Source of the DNA: Candidatus Aminicenantota bacterium
GTDB taxonomy: Bacteria; Acidobacteriota; Aminicenantia; Aminicenantales; Aminicenantaceae
Assembly: GCA_020344415.1 (NCBI GenBank)
Contig: CP070825.1
Location: 2,831,512 to 2,895,511, forward strand
Length of the DNA stretch: 64,000 nucleotides
Direction of reading: 5' to 3'
Positions within the stretch are counted from its first letter, which is position 1; each line of letters starts with the position of its first letter. Positions 43,641-54,249 of this stretch are shown here, piece after piece. The notes beneath the pieces are model-generated. The model was not told the origin of the DNA. It was given only the letters and a program-made list of their open reading frames with translations, and made no database searches. The translations under genes were made by a program, and so were the position numbers.

Positions 43641-44639
43641 ATGAAAGAGTACTTCAATTTTTATGATTTTACGATAGGGGTATCTAGCGCATCAGCAGGT
43701 CTATTGGAAGAGATACGACGTGACTTTTCCTATTTTCGGGTCCCTGTTGGAAAAAACGATATGCAGATTAAAATAAACATTTCCCCTCCTCCATATTCAG
43801 AGCTTCCATCAGTGCCGGCCACTCTCATCACTCCTCGTAATGTTTGTTTCAGGAATAATAAGACTACCTATGTTGACTATTTTGGAAAGGGCATGGCGAT
43901 TTATGATCGGCAAAATAGAGATTGTGTGATCCACGGAATTGACCCTGATCTTGTTCATGAAATAGTGTATCATTTTATATTGTCAACAGTAGGGCAGTAT
44001 TTGGACAGCAAAAGAATCCATCGGATTCATGCCCTGGGGGTATGCTACTATCAGCGGAATATTCTTTTGGTCCTTCCATCGGGTGGAGGAAAGAGTACGC
44101 TGGTGCTGAAACTGCTCCACTGTCCAGGATTCAAGCTTCTGAGCGATGATACGCCGCTAATAGACCGGCATGGTAACATTCTGCCTTTTCCCCTAAGACT
44201 CGGAGTCCAACCCGGTCAAACGCAGGGAATACCGGAAAAAAGTCTCCGTACGGTAAAACGGATGGAATTTGAACCAAAAACTTTGATTGACCTCGAATTC
44301 TTTAAGGACCGCTTAGCTGAGTCAGGCCCGCCGGATTTTCTTTTAATCGGTGAACGAAACCTCGGCGAAGTCTCTGAGATTACCCCCTTGGCAAAGAGGA
44401 AGGTTCTTAAAACTCTTATCAGGTATATGGTTGTTGGACTTGGCATATATCAGGGATTAGAATTTTTGCTTGAGAGGGGAGTCTGGGATATTGCCCTCAA
44501 AACAAGGTTAATCCTATCACGACTGTATAATAGTATGCGATTGCTCTCTCGTTCACAATCTTACAGATTTGTATTAGGTCGAAACACAGAAATAAATTAT
44601 ATGACTCTTCACGACTTTATTCAAAAAAAAGGCAAATAA
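43641..44639 (+). CDS. HprK-like P-loop kinase family protein
   Basis: A 332-residue protein. Residues about 1-120 are beta-rich and unrecognised. A P-loop follows (LVLPSGGGKSTLVLKL, about 149-164), then LLSDDTPLIDRHGNILPFPL, equivalent to the HPr-kinase Walker B/HxDD region. True HprK has an N-terminal DRTGG-like domain and the K/M-loop and binds HPr; these are not seen. The match is rather to HprK-related kinases found beside lasso-peptide, exosortase and glycan clusters. Target unknown: it might phosphorylate a protein, a lipid-linked sugar or a peptide. Confidence 0.7.
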   Translation: MKEYFNFYDFTIGVSSASAGLLEEIRRDFSYFRVPVGKNDMQIKINISPPPYSELPSVPATLITPRNVCFRNNKTTYVDYFGKGMAIYDRQNRDCVIHGIDPDLVHEIVYHFILSTVGQYLDSKRIHRIHALGVCYYQRNILLVLPSGGGKSTLVLKLLHCPGFKLLSDDTPLIDRHGNILPFPLRLGVQPGQTQGIPEKSLRTVKRMEFEPKTLIDLEFFKDRLAESGPPDFLLIGERNLGEVSEITPLAKRKVLKTLIRYMVVGLGIYQGLEFLLERGVWDIALKTRLILSRLYNSMRLLSRSQSYRFVLGRNTEINYMTLHDFIQKKGK

Positions 44640-44719
44640 TCAGCGACACCTTCTCCTTCCTTTGAGATCTTCAAATTTTACAGAAACTTCAAAGATTATT
44701 ATTATGTTATAGGGAACAG

Positions 44720-45961
44720 TTAATGGAGCAGTCTTTTCACTAACCAGAGAGTGAAGCCTGTATGAAGCAAGGCAGCAGAAATCCTTGAGATCACTGCACC
44801 GTACACGCCAATAAGGGGAAGTAGTACCAGATTCAAAATCAATCCCGCCAGCGTACTTATGATCAGGGCATTGAGTGTCTCCTTTTCCTTGTGTAATGCC
44901 TGCAAAACGTATACTAGAAACAATCCCGTGAAATTAAGGGGAAATAGCAGACTTAAAGGACGCAGCAGGGGGCTTATGGATTCAGAAATTTGTCCATACA
45001 TCAAGTGGGTCAATGGCTCGGCAAGAATGTAAACAGCTGTCATCATCAAGAAACCTATAACAATTAATATGGTTGTTATTTGAACAAGGCTACGACGGTT
45101 GCTGGATGTCAGACGATCTGCTGCCAGGCGTTGATAGAATACCGATCCCAGGGAGCCGGGAATAAAGAAGGAGGCGAAAATAATACGTGATGCGAGGTTA
45201 TAATGTCCGACTGTTTCATAATCTGTAAACAGCTTCAGCAACAGAGTATCTAGCTGAAATTGAAGGATTGTCAGCAGAGTGAGGAGCAGGAAAGGGAATC
45301 CTTTCCTGAGCAACGACAGGTTCAAAGATATACTGGGACGTCCTATGCATATTGTCGTAACAAACAAGGCAGCAGTGACCAGGCACACAGAACGGAATAG
45401 GTAAACAGCCAATAGGGTGTTAAGGGAGGGTAATACGAACATGGCCCAGAGGAAAACAGCTATAAACAGAGTCTGGACCGATACTCCTATGGATACGTTG
45501 TAAATAATTTTCCGAAGCGCGATAAAAAGACTGCCGAAAGTGAAATAGTAATGATCAAAAAGTGTAAAAAGAGCGGTTATGAAAACAACAAACCCCACTC
45601 TCCCTCCGATGAATAAAGCGATGCTTCCCAGGCAAAGAAGATATAAAGGGCCGCTGACCAGGCGTATTCCCAGGAGATCAGAAAAATGTATCCCCGCTTT
45701 TTCCTGTTCAGCAGCAATCTGTCTAACCGTTACTGGATCGACGCTCAAGGTGATAATCACAGAGAGCATCTCTGCTATAGAGAGGGCAAAGAAGAAGATG
45801 CCGATGTCCATCTCGGAAACGCGGCGGGATAAGACAACAAGGATAACAATGCTGGCCAGCCTGTAATAAGCCTGGGCTCCCAGAAACAACACCAAGTCTC
45901 TACCGAGGCGGCTCCGTTTAAATATTGAGATTGGCTTGATTAGAGAATTAATGTCAATCAC
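44720..45961 (-). CDS. Wzx/MATE-type oligosaccharide flippase
   Basis: A 413-residue integral membrane protein with about 12 hydrophobic segments and the polysaccharide-biosynthesis-export layout: LVLFLGAQAYYRLASIVILVVLSRRVSEMDIG at the start (positions 24-55), FFFALSIAEMLSVIITLSVDPVTVRQIA, and a mid-protein GHYNLASRIIFASFFIPGS. It probably flips an undecaprenyl-linked glycan. G+C rises here compared with the two genes to the left. It is the last gene of a minus-strand trio with the GT4 and nucleotidyltransferase genes. Confidence 0.85.
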   Translation of the reverse strand: MIDINSLIKPISIFKRSRLGRDLVLFLGAQAYYRLASIVILVVLSRRVSEMDIGIFFFALSIAEMLSVIITLSVDPVTVRQIAAEQEKAGIHFSDLLGIRLVSGPLYLLCLGSIALFIGGRVGFVVFITALFTLFDHYYFTFGSLFIALRKIIYNVSIGVSVQTLFIAVFLWAMFVLPSLNTLLAVYLFRSVCLVTAALFVTTICIGRPSISLNLSLLRKGFPFLLLTLLTILQFQLDTLLLKLFTDYETVGHYNLASRIIFASFFIPGSLGSVFYQRLAADRLTSSNRRSLVQITTILIVIGFLMMTAVYILAEPLTHLMYGQISESISPLLRPLSLLFPLNFTGLFLVYVLQALHKEKETLNALIISTLAGLILNLVLLPLIGVYGAVISRISAALLHTGFTLWLVKRLLH

Positions 45962-46140
45962 AGCATTTCTCTTTAAGAACAGCCCATGTATGTTGTTTTT
46001 TTATACACGGCAAAACAGGCGAAGTCTCGCAGCGCTCCTTAGAGGCGCTGTGTTAAAACAATTCATCTCCTGTCTACAGCAATAAAAGATAAACGGTATT
46101 TTATATATTCATCCAACCAGAAAAATAATTACGTATTACT

Positions 46141-48216
46141 TTACAAATAAATTGAAAAAGCATCATACGTGGCACATCGCGTTTTTCCAAGCAGGGGATC
46201 GGGTCGAATGATCCGTACCTGATATTTACCGGCTACCAAAGGTACGGATACCTCTGTAACATCCTTTGGCTGTTCTCCCAAGAATGATCGAAGCGATTCT
46301 AACTTTCCTTTAATAGTTTCTCCTGGATTTAAAACAATAGCCCATTCTGCAGCCAGGGTGCTTCTTGCTACAATTTTGCAGTTCTCGAAAGAGCCATCCC
46401 ATCGGTAAAATAAAAAGCCTGCTTTGCGGGCCTTCAACACATCATTCATATTGACATAACGAGTAAACAAGCATAACACTTCTTCTCCAGGGCTTTTTAC
46501 CTTTTTTATGTATTTTAGGGATTTTTTTGGGGATTCGTCATCTTGAACACAAAGAATCCAGGAAAGTGAATTCCTTAAATTCAATTTTTGCTTATCAATT
46601 AGGTTTTTTTTCTGCGCTGTATATTCAAGAGCTCGCGTTTTCTCAAGGCAATCAGCGATTTTCAAGCCTACGCGCTTCAACAAGTGATGCTTTTCACAGT
46701 ATTCTCTTCCGCGCATGCCTTTTTCCCTGGCTTCAGATTTATTTTCAAAAACGTGGCGGAGGATAGCGCGCAAATGTTTTACATTAGGAGCATAAAACCG
46801 ATCTCCTGCATAAGCTGGGCTGTCAGGGTGTTTGGAAACATATGAGGCACCTGTTGAGACAAGATACCCATGTTGATCATTCAAAAAATCAACAACTCCG
46901 CTGTAGTTCAACCCGATTACCGGAGTTCCGCAAGCCATGGCCTCCAAATGTGTTAAGCCGAAGCCTTCGTTGCTGGGCAGGACATATGCATCGGCTCGCG
47001 TATAAAAATCACGAAGGTTGGATCGGCTTATATATTCAGTAGAAATAAATAGTGGGGCGCTTTGTTTGGCATAGCGATTTTCCCATCCTGCAATATCCAA
47101 AGCAACATTTTGCGCTGTTGTAAAAAACTCAGGACGAATGAGAAGAAACAGGGCAACATCTTCATGTTCTCTAAACTCTTCTAAGAATGCTCTGACGATA
47201 TGCTTGATGTTTTTTCGTTCCACCTGTGATGAGACTGTCAAAAAGTTGAATTTTCTGCCTCCAGGTAAGCTCTGACTCTCATTGCATGGTGCATAGAAAT
47301 CAAGGTCTACTCCGTGAGGGACTATATAGATGGGGCAGTGAACTCCAGAGGATTTGAAAGCAGAGGAAACAAATTTTGTGGGGGCAATAATCGAGGTCAT
47401 CATGTTGCAGCGTTCAACTAATCCAGGCAGGATGCTTTTCGTTTCACACACAAACAGTCCAATATTGGGTACATCCGATGCTATCCTTGAATAGAGCGGA
47501 GGCGCAACGTGAAAGCGTAGATCAGGTGCAGCTGTTGTATTGAAAAGCCTAAAAAAATCGGTTTTCCGAGAGCTCTTATCGTCATAGGCATAAGAGCGAA
47601 ACATCAAGTTAAAGCGTTTTTGCGAGATAAGTTCTTCAGCAGTCATTATTCCGTTCAAAGGTAGACCGGACCTTAGATTGTGCCAGTCAAACACCATTTC
47701 AACATTGAGGCTTCCTGGATTAAATTCATGCTTGTGATAGAAAAGCTCACCCCATCGCATTAGACGGCCTGTCCCACGGCCTAGGATAGAAACTGGAGAT
47801 TTTGCGTTATCTTCAGAAAGATAAAGCTCCTGCTCAGGATGGACGAAGAATGAAAAATTTTTTTCATAAACATTTCTCCCGACTTTAAGTCCGGTTGTCC
47901 CAGGTCCAATACGCATGCATAAGATTATGCTTTCCGATTTGTTCGATGGAGCAGCTAATACTCGTATTATACTCTTGTTTCCTTCCCCATTTATTATGAT
48001 TTCGCCGGTTTTTTTATTGTGCACTGACCCCATAACATGGCCATTTTTAGTGACAAGGTCAAACAATTTCCCGTTTACCTGATTATCTGTATATTCAAAG
48101 CAGAAATAGCTGTCCCGGTCGGGTGTAAAGACAACAGCAGCCTCATCAACCTGATGGCTGAAAAAGAGGGCTGAAGATATGCTCTTTGAATACCGAAAAT
48201 CAATAAAGGTCGTCAT
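46141..48216 (-). CDS. Multidomain family 4 glycosyltransferase with extra N- and C-terminal domains
   Basis: A 691-residue protein. Residues 1-150 are a beta-rich domain I do not recognise. A GT-B domain spans about 160-560 with IYIVPHGVDLDFY, FLTVSSQVERKNI and the donor-site motif NEGFGLTHLEAMACGTPVI (catalytic EGFGLTxLE). Residues about 565-691 look like a GT2 fold (LSWILCVQDDESPKKSLKYI; ARSTLAAEWAIVLNPGETI), but the metal-binding DxD is replaced by NPGE, so it is probably catalytically dead. The layout suggests GT4 catalysis plus a pseudo-GT binding or scaffold module. Confidence 0.8.
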   Translation of the reverse strand: MTTFIDFRYSKSISSALFFSHQVDEAAVVFTPDRDSYFCFEYTDNQVNGKLFDLVTKNGHVMGSVHNKKTGEIIINGEGNKSIIRVLAAPSNKSESIILCMRIGPGTTGLKVGRNVYEKNFSFFVHPEQELYLSEDNAKSPVSILGRGTGRLMRWGELFYHKHEFNPGSLNVEMVFDWHNLRSGLPLNGIMTAEELISQKRFNLMFRSYAYDDKSSRKTDFFRLFNTTAAPDLRFHVAPPLYSRIASDVPNIGLFVCETKSILPGLVERCNMMTSIIAPTKFVSSAFKSSGVHCPIYIVPHGVDLDFYAPCNESQSLPGGRKFNFLTVSSQVERKNIKHIVRAFLEEFREHEDVALFLLIRPEFFTTAQNVALDIAGWENRYAKQSAPLFISTEYISRSNLRDFYTRADAYVLPSNEGFGLTHLEAMACGTPVIGLNYSGVVDFLNDQHGYLVSTGASYVSKHPDSPAYAGDRFYAPNVKHLRAILRHVFENKSEAREKGMRGREYCEKHHLLKRVGLKIADCLEKTRALEYTAQKKNLIDKQKLNLRNSLSWILCVQDDESPKKSLKYIKKVKSPGEEVLCLFTRYVNMNDVLKARKAGFLFYRWDGSFENCKIVARSTLAAEWAIVLNPGETIKGKLESLRSFLGEQPKDVTEVSVPLVAGKYQVRIIRPDPLLGKTRCATYDAFSIYL

Positions 48217-48256
48217 TTTTTTTCTTTCGGGTAGTTACAAACCAGCTGTGTCCTGT

Positions 48257-49873
48257 TCAATGATTTGATTCCAGCATAAATCGGACCTGTTCAAAGGCAT
48301 CTTGCCCCATATTTTTCGTAAGCCTGTCGACATTGAGATTCCCATATTGCTTTAGAAAGGCTATCGGATAATCAGGATCCTCTTCGGCTTTGATTTCACT
48401 GTAATGGAGAACAGCCTCTTCCGCGTTGGAAGGCGCCCATCCTGTTCGTTTAAATACAAACAATCGGGGATAATGAAGGGTTACAGCATCATATAACCCG
48501 ACCTTTAGATGCTCAATATATATTTGATGTTTATACATCGAAAACGAGAGGATTTCCCGTTTTATCTCATCTTCTTTTGAGAAAAAATTTGATGAAGAAG
48601 CGAGAGATTCCTGGTACAAAGCTGGATTGCCGTATAACACAGATCCGTGACGAAGTGCGAAATTATTTACGAAAGGCCAGATTTCCAGGTGGCAATCTAA
48701 CATCCGTTTTGAATAAACTAAAGGTGCCTTGGCTGGAAAATGTTCATTAAACCAGGAATCGTCATAGACTCGAAATATAATATGCAAGTTTCTCAAAGCT
48801 TTCCCGATTTGACAAAGTGTCAGATTATCCTTAAGTACAACGACCAGAACGTACCCCCGAGGCGATCCATTGGAGGAAAGAAAGATGGCTTCAAGATCAT
48901 GTTCAAGCAGTTGCGAGATACTGTCAGCTATTTGTCGGGTCCGCCTCAAAACTTCGGCATAATTACGGGGAGACATCCTTTTTTTGCCAGGCGAATCTTT
49001 CATTAGCGCCGAAGGAAAGCAAATATCCCTAACTTTTAACGCCTGATCTATCTGTTGAAAGGCTAGGGCAGTTATCTCATAACTCGGGTTAGTAATGTGA
49101 CCGCTTTGGAACCTGTTTTCCGCTGTCTTGATCAAGTCATCTACAGCCTCGAAGGGCCCATGTTCACTATTCCACAAGACTATGCGATCTCGTTGACGCG
49201 GTATTTGAAGATACTCAGGATATAAATGGAATAGTGAGAAGCAAAATCCTTTGTAAAGCTCTCTTCGAGCTATGATGGAGAAAATAGAGGAAACCGGCTC
49301 CTCTTTCAGTGCTGCAGTAATGAGTTTCAGGTAACTCATGAGTGAAAGGCGAAGTCGGTCCCGTTCGGCTTGTCTTGTGGATAGGTCCCATCCTTTCTGC
49401 CTCACATCATGACCATATGCGCAACGCCAGTGTTTAACTTCATCAACCGGCTCCATCCCGCCGCCTAATCGCTGCCATTCTTCAAATTCTTCACTTGTGA
49501 ATACAGAGACATCCTGAATCGGAAGCCATTGAACAAGCCGTGCCCTCATTCTTCTAAGGGCCGTGTGGAACCCTTTGAGGTCCTTGGTTTCACATATAAC
49601 GATGAGGTCAAAATCGCTTAGTCCAGGATATCGCTCACCGCTTACTTGACTGTGAGTCAAATAGATCGCGATAATGGCAGGAATTTTACTCAAATATCGT
49701 ATGATAAGATACTCAAAAAAATCATACAGCCAGCCGTGGAGGCGATGCAGGAACGCATTGCGGTTGCCCTTTACCATTACATTCCGGATCCAGCAGACTG
49801 TATCGGTTAGTAATTGGCTGAATATTCTGGCATTTGGAAATATGAGGGAATGAGAGTTTGCCGTTTTCGACAT
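48257..49873 (-). CDS. Pol-beta-fold nucleotidyltransferase-like protein, possibly with a second degenerate domain
   Basis: A 538-residue protein. Around residues 65-150 there is a nucleotidyltransferase motif: ERYPGLSDFDLIVICETKDL with the paired acids DFD, and a third candidate acid in WLPIQDVSVFT. A helical middle (about 170-320) follows. Residues about 330-430 show the same order of elements (LEAIFLSSNGSPRGYVLVVV, then KALRNLHIIFRVYDDSWF) without the acids, as if a duplicated inactive copy. Sugar-activating nucleotidyltransferases have a different fold, so a minimal-nucleotidyltransferase (AMP/UMP-transfer to protein or small molecule) role is more likely. Confidence 0.6.
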   Translation of the reverse strand: MSKTANSHSLIFPNARIFSQLLTDTVCWIRNVMVKGNRNAFLHRLHGWLYDFFEYLIIRYLSKIPAIIAIYLTHSQVSGERYPGLSDFDLIVICETKDLKGFHTALRRMRARLVQWLPIQDVSVFTSEEFEEWQRLGGGMEPVDEVKHWRCAYGHDVRQKGWDLSTRQAERDRLRLSLMSYLKLITAALKEEPVSSIFSIIARRELYKGFCFSLFHLYPEYLQIPRQRDRIVLWNSEHGPFEAVDDLIKTAENRFQSGHITNPSYEITALAFQQIDQALKVRDICFPSALMKDSPGKKRMSPRNYAEVLRRTRQIADSISQLLEHDLEAIFLSSNGSPRGYVLVVVLKDNLTLCQIGKALRNLHIIFRVYDDSWFNEHFPAKAPLVYSKRMLDCHLEIWPFVNNFALRHGSVLYGNPALYQESLASSSNFFSKEDEIKREILSFSMYKHQIYIEHLKVGLYDAVTLHYPRLFVFKRTGWAPSNAEEAVLHYSEIKAEEDPDYPIAFLKQYGNLNVDRLTKNMGQDAFEQVRFMLESNH

Positions 49874-49934
49874 TCACCGACCGTCCAGAAGATGGAGCTT
49901 ATATTTGATATAAATATGAAAAAGGACCATTTTC

Positions 49935-49963
49935 TATATATTGACATTCAGGAACATGTGCAA
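49935..49963 (-). promoter_or_regulatory. Probable promoter of the nucleotidyltransferase-GT4-flippase unit
   Basis: Minus strand: TTGCAC (49963-49958), 17-bp spacer, TATATA (49940-49935), about 60 bases before the ATG at 49873. Confidence 0.4.
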
Positions 49964-50076
49964 TCACATATATTATAAGGAAGATTTGTGCGGAGTAAAA
50001 GAAATTTCATCCAACAGTCATAATATATCCCAATTTTCTTGTAGACGGACTGGGAGCATATCAGGTATAAGGGCTA

Positions 50077-50151
50077 TCGGGGCGAGGGGATTCGAACCCC
50101 TGACCCCAGCGTCCCGAACGCTGTGCGCTAACCAGACTGCGCCACGCCCCG
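50077..50151 (-). tRNA. tRNA-Pro(CGG)
   Basis: A full cloverleaf of 75 bases: acceptor CGGGGCG/CGCCCCG, D-arm GCGC-GCGC, anticodon stem CAGCG/CGCTG with loop TTCGGGA (anticodon CGG), a 5-base variable loop and T-arm AGGGG-TTCGAAT-CCCCT, discriminator A. CCA is not encoded. A TATAAT at 50171-50166 may be its -10. Its 3' end faces the glycan locus. Confidence 0.95.
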
Positions 50152-50333
50152 ATCGTATTGTCTAGATTATACCCTTTAATTGTGAGAGATAAAAGTCTAG
50201 CCCTGAATTGCCGGAAGAACATGATGGCGGATCCCTTCTGAACCTCATATTTTCAATGAAGGTCGGTTTCGAAAGGTGCGGTCCATATCGGATTGAGGAA
50301 GGCCTCCTCTATAAGCAGGTTCAGAGGAATAAT

Positions 50334-51323
50334 TTATATGAGAAGTTCGATGATATCTTCGTCTTCAAGAAGATAATCACGGTTAACCTTTTGTCCCTGA
50401 TATTTGTTTTTGCTCCAAATCCGCGCATACTTCAGATTCTGGGAAAAATCCTTATGGACGGCTTTGGCCATATCCATGACCGAGCTTCCCCTTTTAAGGG
50501 TAAACGGATCCTTGAGGTCAACTTTTTTGCCTGGAACCTTGCTGTAAACCCTGAGGATATTGAGTAGAGAAAAAATATTTTTCTTTAGATCTTCAAGGCC
50601 GTCCCCGTGTGCCGCAGAAACGACAAATAAGCTGAGCCTTGGTTCCACGGTTTTTCTTAAGAGGCTGATTTTCTCTTCTCCTGTAGCGGCATCCTTTTTA
50701 TTTGCTACTATCAACGTTTTCTTATGAAAGAACCATGTTTCTGCTGGAACTTTTTGGCCTTCGCCAATGAATTCTATTCTTTTCTCTTTCAATTTAGATG
50801 AAAGAATCTCGAAGACTTCAGTTGGATTAGGATCAGTCAGATCTAAAAGAAACAAAACAGCGTCTGCTCCTTTGATCAGCTCTGTGTGCCAGATTTCAAT
50901 GTATTCGGGCGTGATCGGGGGTGTATCTATGAGTTGGATTTGAATATTCTCGTATTTCATCATAGCGGGATAGGGACTGTGGGTAGTGAAAGGGTAATCC
51001 CCGATTTCAGGTTCTGCGTTTGTCAGGAATTTTATGAGTTGAGATTTACCTGCATTTGGGGGACCAATCAAGACAACCTGACCTGCCCCTGCCTTCTCGA
51101 TGTGATGGCTGGGCCCGTGTTTGGCTACTGAGGGCTTTTTTTGAGAGGACGATCTAAGTTTGGAAATCTTTGTTTTAAGGAGAGCCTGCAGCTTTTCTGT
51201 GCCTTTGTGTTTTGGGACTAAAGAAAGAAGCTCTTCCAGAATTTCAATTCTTTCTTGAGGTGTCTTGGCTGTTTTTAGTTTTTTTTCAGTTTCGAAATAT
51301 TGAGGCGGCAAATTTGCGGGCAT
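50334..51323 (-). CDS. DRG/Obg-like GTPase with C-terminal TGS domain
   Basis: About 329 residues. It has the N-terminal segment MPANLPPQYFETEKKLKTAK, G1 LIGPPNAGKSQLI, G2/G3 region IGDYPFTTHSPYP and LIDTPPITPEY, G4 NKKD and G5-like VSAAHGDGL. A TGS domain (about 245-329) ends DFSQNLKYARIWSKN. The ATG at 51323 gives the start normal for DRG-like proteins; upstream in-frame codons at 51344, 51365 and 51371 are possible but would add atypical residues. The family usually acts on ribosomes or RNA; exact function unknown. Confidence 0.85.
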   Translation of the reverse strand: MPANLPPQYFETEKKLKTAKTPQERIEILEELLSLVPKHKGTEKLQALLKTKISKLRSSSQKKPSVAKHGPSHHIEKAGAGQVVLIGPPNAGKSQLIKFLTNAEPEIGDYPFTTHSPYPAMMKYENIQIQLIDTPPITPEYIEIWHTELIKGADAVLFLLDLTDPNPTEVFEILSSKLKEKRIEFIGEGQKVPAETWFFHKKTLIVANKKDAATGEEKISLLRKTVEPRLSLFVVSAAHGDGLEDLKKNIFSLLNILRVYSKVPGKKVDLKDPFTLKRGSSVMDMAKAVHKDFSQNLKYARIWSKNKYQGQKVNRDYLLEDEDIIELLI

Positions 51324-51542
51324 TTTAATATCTCGCTCACTCATTATAGCCAAACATGGGCCCATTTTCAAAAAGTGATTTTATGCAATATGAGAAAAAT
51401 GAACGATAGAACCGTCCCCATTTTGTGTGCTTATTTTTGATTTCTAAACAGCTTTCTGGAGACTTCCAGTTTGTCTTAAGATTTCGGTGATTCTGCATAT
51501 GAAAATTAAATAAAAAAAAGGGGAAAAAAAAGGGATTTTTCC

Positions 51543-51571
51543 TTTACTAAATCGTGAAAATTAGATATAAT
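51543..51571 (+). promoter_or_regulatory. Probable promoter of gyrB
   Basis: TTTACT at 51543-51548, 17-bp spacer, and a perfect TATAAT at 51566-51571, about 80 bases before the gyrB ATG. Confidence 0.6.
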
Positions 51572-51605
51572 TTCCCCTGAGAAATATGCCCATTGGGTTA
51601 TGTGA

Positions 51606-54035
<2,430 letters not shown>

Positions 54036-54042
54036 TAATAAG

Positions 54043-54228
54043 GGGACGTTCCCCAAAGTACTACCCTTTAATCATAAATGGGGACAGTTCTATTTTTTTA
54101 AATTTAAAATTTGTCCTGACAGAGTTATTTTTATTCGTCAGAGAAAAATAGAGCCGTCCCCCTTCTTTTAGTGATGCAGGAATGGAATTTTTGAGTTTGA
54201 AAAGCATCGTGCTTTGGGGAACCTCCCC
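54043..54228. repeat. Nested palindrome between gyrB and gyrA
   Basis: Outer arms ggggacgttccccaaag (54043-54059) and ctttggggaacctcccc (54212-54228) enclose an inner pair tggggacagttctatttttt (from 54079) and aaaaatagagccgtccccc (to 54162). The whole 186-bp spacer is thus one folded structure with a second inside. It belongs to the GGGGACA repeat group. Confidence 0.75.
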
Positions 54229-54249
54229 TCTTTTTAAAAAGGAGAATTG

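Noticed and set aside
46030-46050. Hairpin cagcgc...gcgctg between the GT4 and flippase genes as a terminator.
   Set aside because: Six-base stem without a following T-tract on either strand.
44640-50151. An integrated mobile island at tRNA-Pro.
   Set aside because: No integrase, transposase or duplicated tRNA end was found; kept only as a composition-based suggestion.
50208-50567. Open frame on the plus strand of 119 codons overlapping the TGS GTPase.
   Set aside because: It lies mostly antisense to a clear GTPase gene and has no recognisable domain or ribosome-binding site.
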